Shown: positions 60,518 through 64,000 of the stretch, one piece after another
Position numbering within the stretch: position 1 is the first letter of the stretch
Layout of the letters: every line of letters begins with the position of its first letter
The notes under the pieces: generated by a model
What the model saw: only the letters and a program-made list of their open reading frames with translations
Database searches by the model: none
What the model was told of the DNA's origin: nothing
NCBI RefSeq assembly: GCF_020283565.1
Contig: NC_060060.1
Coordinates: forward strand, 62,047,257-62,111,256
From: Trifolium pratense
Lineage: Eukaryota; Streptophyta; Magnoliopsida; Fabales; Fabaceae
Length of the DNA: 64,000 nt
Reading direction: 5' to 3'
Made by a program: the position numbers and the translations under genes

Positions 60518-60616
60518 GACATCATCCGTTCGAAACGAGGAAAGTGGTGTTTATAACAGAGTACTTTAAAAAATGTCAATCTCTTATTTCATTCGAATCA
60601 TTCAAATCGAAATAGG

Positions 60617-60633
60617 CATTTTTGGGGGCAATT
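60617..60633 (+). other. Element C polypurine tract region
   Basis: catttttgggggcaatt directly before the 3' LTR; the ggggg core is the likely plus-strand primer. Confidence 0.6.
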
Positions 60634-61555
60634 TGTTATCCCATATTTTAGCTCGAGCTAAAATATGTTTTTTATCTCTAATTCCAAAGACATTCATTAT
60701 TAAGAAGCTTGTTAAATGACTTTAAATAGTATCATGCTTTAAATGTCTTCAAGAACAAGAGAGTTTGACTCTGTTATCTTTTCATTTAATGAAGGTTAAG
60801 GGATAGTCTTTAAGAATAAGAGAGTTTTGATGGAAAGTATTCTGTTTTTTGTCTAATGTGAAGTTTACAAGATATGAAGAAATGCTGCCTTTCGAGTAGA
60901 AGGTTAGTTCGATTGAAGTTAACAAATCGAAATACTCAGAAATTGTGGACTTAGAGTATTTTCCATCCTTCAAATGTGATTCGACTTCGACAGTTACAAC
61001 GGTTCAAGGCCTTGGTTCATTTCAAATGCAAAGGGACGCGTGGCAGAAGACTATTAGTTCAACGTTAAAGTAGCAGTTACTTAGTTTTTCTATAAATAGG
61101 AGTTTGTAAAGTCGAAATAGGGGTCACAATTCACTTACACAAATTCTCAAACACTCAAAGTACCCATGTTAAAGCGAGAAACGAGTTACTCGAGAAAGAT
61201 GTATGAATCAGTGAACCATTCTTATTTCTTTGTAACTTTTACATTCTAAATGCAATTCTATTTTTTATAAGTCTTTACTTTCAAAGTATTTACAAATTCT
61301 GCATTTAATTGGTTCTCTCATTCGAGTGAACTTTCCCTTTTATTCGCATTCACTTTATGTTTCACATTTATGTTTCATAAACTACCTTTTCATAGAACAA
61401 ACACATTGTTTTTCTGCAAACTAAGGATGTCTTTAATGATGAATATTCAAACCTCTTTTAACATAATGCATGAACAATTGTCCCGAGATTTACTAGTTGA
61501 TCTCTCAAGTAATTAATTTAAACTAGCGGTTGTTTACCAAAAATCAGTGTAAACA
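60634..61555 (+). repeat. Element C 3' LTR (922 bp)
   Basis: Direct repeat of 50854-51776, ending gtgtaaaca. The small frame at 60782-60973 is also in the other LTR and is not a gene. Confidence 0.92.
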
Positions 61556-61560
61556 TGCCC

Positions 61561-62342
61561 CTAGCGAAAATTTGTCCCCTCAAGCCAATGAGAGAACCTA
61601 TGCTATTCCTAAGAACGATCTATGCTTCTCCAAGTTAGATCTCCATGGCTGTCCTCCCTTTCATGTTTACTAATTTTATATTACATTACTATAAGAATAC
61701 TCGCGTTACATGCAAGGGAGTATGCGATGAGAAGAGAATTACATCAAGAGATATAAGAGAGGCACGACACGCAGGCCGTATTTAAAATCCCAAACAAAAC
61801 AAAATAAAAGGACTAAGGCCATAACCATTCATCATGCAATTCAATAACAATAAACACATAGTTATTATCATTAAATTAGCCCAATTAATAAAATACCATG
61901 ATTGATCACTTTACACTTCAGGATACAAACCCTAATTGCATCAACGTTTGACGCTCGGATATGAACCCTAGCCGTTTCTGTTTTCATAACAACATAACAC
62001 TTACATTGTTATGAACCCTAATACAACGGTCATACATCAAAACGTTTCAGGACTGCTAGTTCTAGATGAACGATCGGATATATGATGCTTCACCGTGATC
62101 GGTTCCGAAGCTCACGCTCACAATCATCCAAATTAAACGCCAATCACTTAAACATTCGAATGAATGACACGATCAGTGTATCACATACACCGACGCGTCG
62201 TATCAGAATTATATATCACATATATATTTTAAAACCGATCAATCAAATTTTATTAACTCTTGTTACTATTATTATTAATACCGATTCAAAACCATATTAA
62301 TAAAACAGTAATAACCAACAAACCGATTCATGGTTTCACAAG
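61561..62342 (-). other. Element D untranslated leader, primer-site side
   Basis: Non-coding leader between the primer site and the insertion of element C. AT-rich, no frames with family signal. Confidence 0.6.
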
Positions 62343-62356
62343 TGGCTCTGATACCA
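62343..62356 (-). other. Element D primer binding site
   Basis: Reads tggtatcagagcca on the minus strand, one base from the LTR; initiator Met tRNA type. Confidence 0.88.
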
Positions 62357-62357
62357 C

Positions 62358-63062
62358 TGAAGAAAAATCGTAGCAAAACAGAGATGTAAAACGCAGCGGA
62401 AATTAAAATTTTCCTTCGATGGATCCTTGCGAATGGACATGATCAGGGTTTCAGTTATTACCTTTGAAGAACAAATTCCTCGATTCTGAGTTGATCACAA
62501 GCACCGCACGATCGCAGCACCTCTAGCTGGTCCACACGAGCAGTTTCCGTTCACCTCTTAGTGCTAGCTGCAAGACGACTGTAGAGGGAGATTTAGTGTG
62601 GTTAGGGTTTTAGAGAATTTTAGGGTTTCTCCAAAATTCGGATTATGTGTGTAACACCAAGACTGAATTGCATAAGGCTCTATTTATAGAGCTTCTTATG
62701 TTGTCTTCCGGCCAAAGCGGTTATTGGACTTCGCAAGCCCAATAACCTACTGTTACTAATCGCACCCCACTAATAAGTCATACTTATTTCTCCCGTCATT
62801 AATTGTCCTTATGTGTGTGACCCTGTAGGTTCCTATGACGTTGGCAATAATATTAATCTCAATATTATAAATAGTGAGCGGTATCTAGCAACACATCACT
62901 GCTACCCAAGTCACAAGAATGTCACGTGATCTGACAAACCTTTCCGTGATAAATATCTTGTGTATAATTACCCTTTTACCCTATGTCACAAGAATGTCAC
63001 CCTTGCTAAGTTCAATATTAGGCCCATAGACATATCTCCTGTTATGTAGGAGGGGCAAATTC
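62358..63062 (-). repeat. Element D 5' LTR, left part
   Basis: Matches 37708 to about 38428 of the 3' LTR. It breaks off after ggggcaaatt at 63062, where a new element starts; the rest of the LTR must lie right of the window. Confidence 0.88.
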
Positions 63063-64000
63063 TGTAACGCCCGTTTATTTTATTTTTGGTAGAGTTTAGA
63101 GTCCTATTTAATTGATTTATGTGATTATGTGATTTGTTTATTTAATTAAATGGTTTTATTAATAGTTAGTAAGAATAAGATAGGAATTAGAATATTTTAG
63201 AATTAAGGGGGCAGATGTGTAATTAAGAGGAAACAAAAGAAATTAGTGGGAATTAATCAAAATTAATTAGAATGAAGGAGGTTAAGAAAAGGATAGTCAG
63301 TGAAAAGAAAAATCATTTTCACGTGAAAACAAATAAGTTTGAGAAAAAAAAAAGGGAAAAACCAAGAGCAAGAGAGAAGGGGCAAGAGAAGCTAGGACCT
63401 TTGTAATTCAATCAAACCAGGTAAGGGTGGGGTTTCACTTCTCTAATTAAGGGCTTAATTCTTCATGTTTGATTAGTGGTTCATGAGAAAATGGGTAGAA
63501 ATGAGTTTAGGGTTTAATTTGTGAATTACCATGAAAATTGATGAATTGTGTGTTGTTACTGTTAATTTTAATGTATGAAATGCTGCTTGATTATTCTATA
63601 ATGATTGGTGTCAGAATTGTTGAGAATGATAGAGTTTAGAAAGGATAGGGTTGTTGGTAAAAAGAATAATTGATGATGAATAGAACTAATGAATTGTGCA
63701 TGAATTGGAGTTGGATTGTTGTGTTTTGTGTTGTATTAAGTTAGGTTATGTAAGAGTGAACTATAGGGTCAAGTTTGGTGAAAATCGGAGTTAAAACGAA
63801 GTTTTTGGGTGGAGAATGTCATTTTGCCGAGGGCTGCACAGTGACAGCATCCCCTGTTTCATGTTCTTGCGCTTTTTTCAGACGTTTTCTGTTTTGAACT
63901 GGGTTTTGGTGTAAACATGAAAGTTGTAGATAATTGTGTTAGCTTTTTAATGGCTTTGGTTTGACTTCAAAATAATTCTTAGAACTTGAGTTATGGTCAG
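63063..64000 (+). mobile_element. Start of another LTR element inserted in the element D LTR
   Basis: Begins tgtaacgcccgtttatttta, the TGTAAC start shared by the Ty3/gypsy LTRs of this window, and cuts the copia LTR cleanly at 63062. The 938 visible bases are non-coding LTR-like sequence, with a possible donor site ccaggtaaggg near 63418. The element runs off the window, so superfamily and target duplication cannot be checked. Confidence 0.65.

Larger units (their letters stand above)
50854..61555 (+). mobile_element. Element C: Tat-like Ty3/gypsy element with antisense frame
   Basis: LTRs 50854-51776 and 60634-61555, primer site at 51780, gag to integrase at 51902-60044, a second RNase H between RT and integrase (Tat feature), an antisense coiled-coil frame at 60173-60517 and a polypurine tract at 60617. 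Flanks are ggccc (50849-50853) and tgccc (61556-61560), a 5-bp duplication with one mismatch. The LTRs differ at about 10 positions. A solo LTR-like insertion splits the second RNase H. Several nonsense codons and frameshifts are present. Confidence 0.9.
37708..63062 (-). mobile_element. Element D: Ty1/copia element carrying three nested insertions
   Basis: A minus-strand copia element. The 3' LTR is 37708-39002, pol and most of gag 39029-42782, the gag start 49963-50220, the leader 50221-50853 and 61561-62342, the primer site 62343-62356, and part of the 5' LTR 62358-63062. Element B (in gag), element C (in the leader) and another LTR element from 63063 (in the 5' LTR) split it. It sits in LTR E with left flank gagcc (37703-37707); the right flank is outside the window. 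Multiple lesions make it defective. Confidence 0.9.

Noticed and set aside
62082..62300. 72-residue plus-strand frame
   Set aside because: Lies in the untranslated leader of element D, no conserved features.

Overview
The window is a piece of a large, repeat-rich eudicot nuclear genome, probably a legume (inference from the overall repeat flavour; no gene here proves it). It is AT-rich, has plant-type intron and TATA signals, and more than 80% of it is transposon. Only one host gene looks intact: a secreted pectin methylesterase/invertase inhibitor-like protein (PMEI) at 35008-35544 (+).

Left part (1-23207). A second, inverted PMEI copy lies at 1292-1815 (-). It is a pseudogene, and its promoter now sits about 21 kb away at 23021-23187, because two Ty3/gypsy elements landed in its 5' leader. 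Element 1 (1865-11592, +) is a Tekay/Del-like chromovirus with 2.6-kb LTRs. Element 2 (11597-23020, -) is a Tat-lineage element with a dual RNase H. Element 2 also carries, on the opposite strand, a broken but clearly gene-like extra unit (TATA, two likely introns, a conserved plant transposon-protein domain, a coiled coil and an acidic tail). The first intron of that unit holds a row of seven stem-loops.

Middle (23208-36954). In order: a 5'-truncated L1-type LINE with a 20-bp target duplication, a hAT MITE, a SINE-like remnant, two decayed Ty1/copia elements (one with a CACTA MITE inserted in its Gag zinc knuckle), LTR fragments, the intact PMEI gene and a Mutator-type MITE.

Right part (36955-64000). 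This is a nest four levels deep. A chromovirus LTR (E, 36955) is hit by a copia element (D, -, 37708 to 63062 and beyond). D is hit three times: by a chromovirus-derived element with dead coding sequence but nearly identical LTRs (B, 42788-49957), by a second Tat-like element (C, 50854-61555), and by a further LTR element from 63063 on. C is in turn hit by a solo LTR-like insertion (57434-58426). C also carries an antisense coiled-coil reading frame downstream of integrase, in the same relative place as in element 2.

How the parts work together: apart from the PMEI gene, which would act in the cell wall, the sequence records retrotransposition. No element has a fully open gag-pol, so any of these copies could move only with enzymes supplied by relatives. 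Element letters/numbers are local labels; LTR difference counts were made by eye and are approximate.
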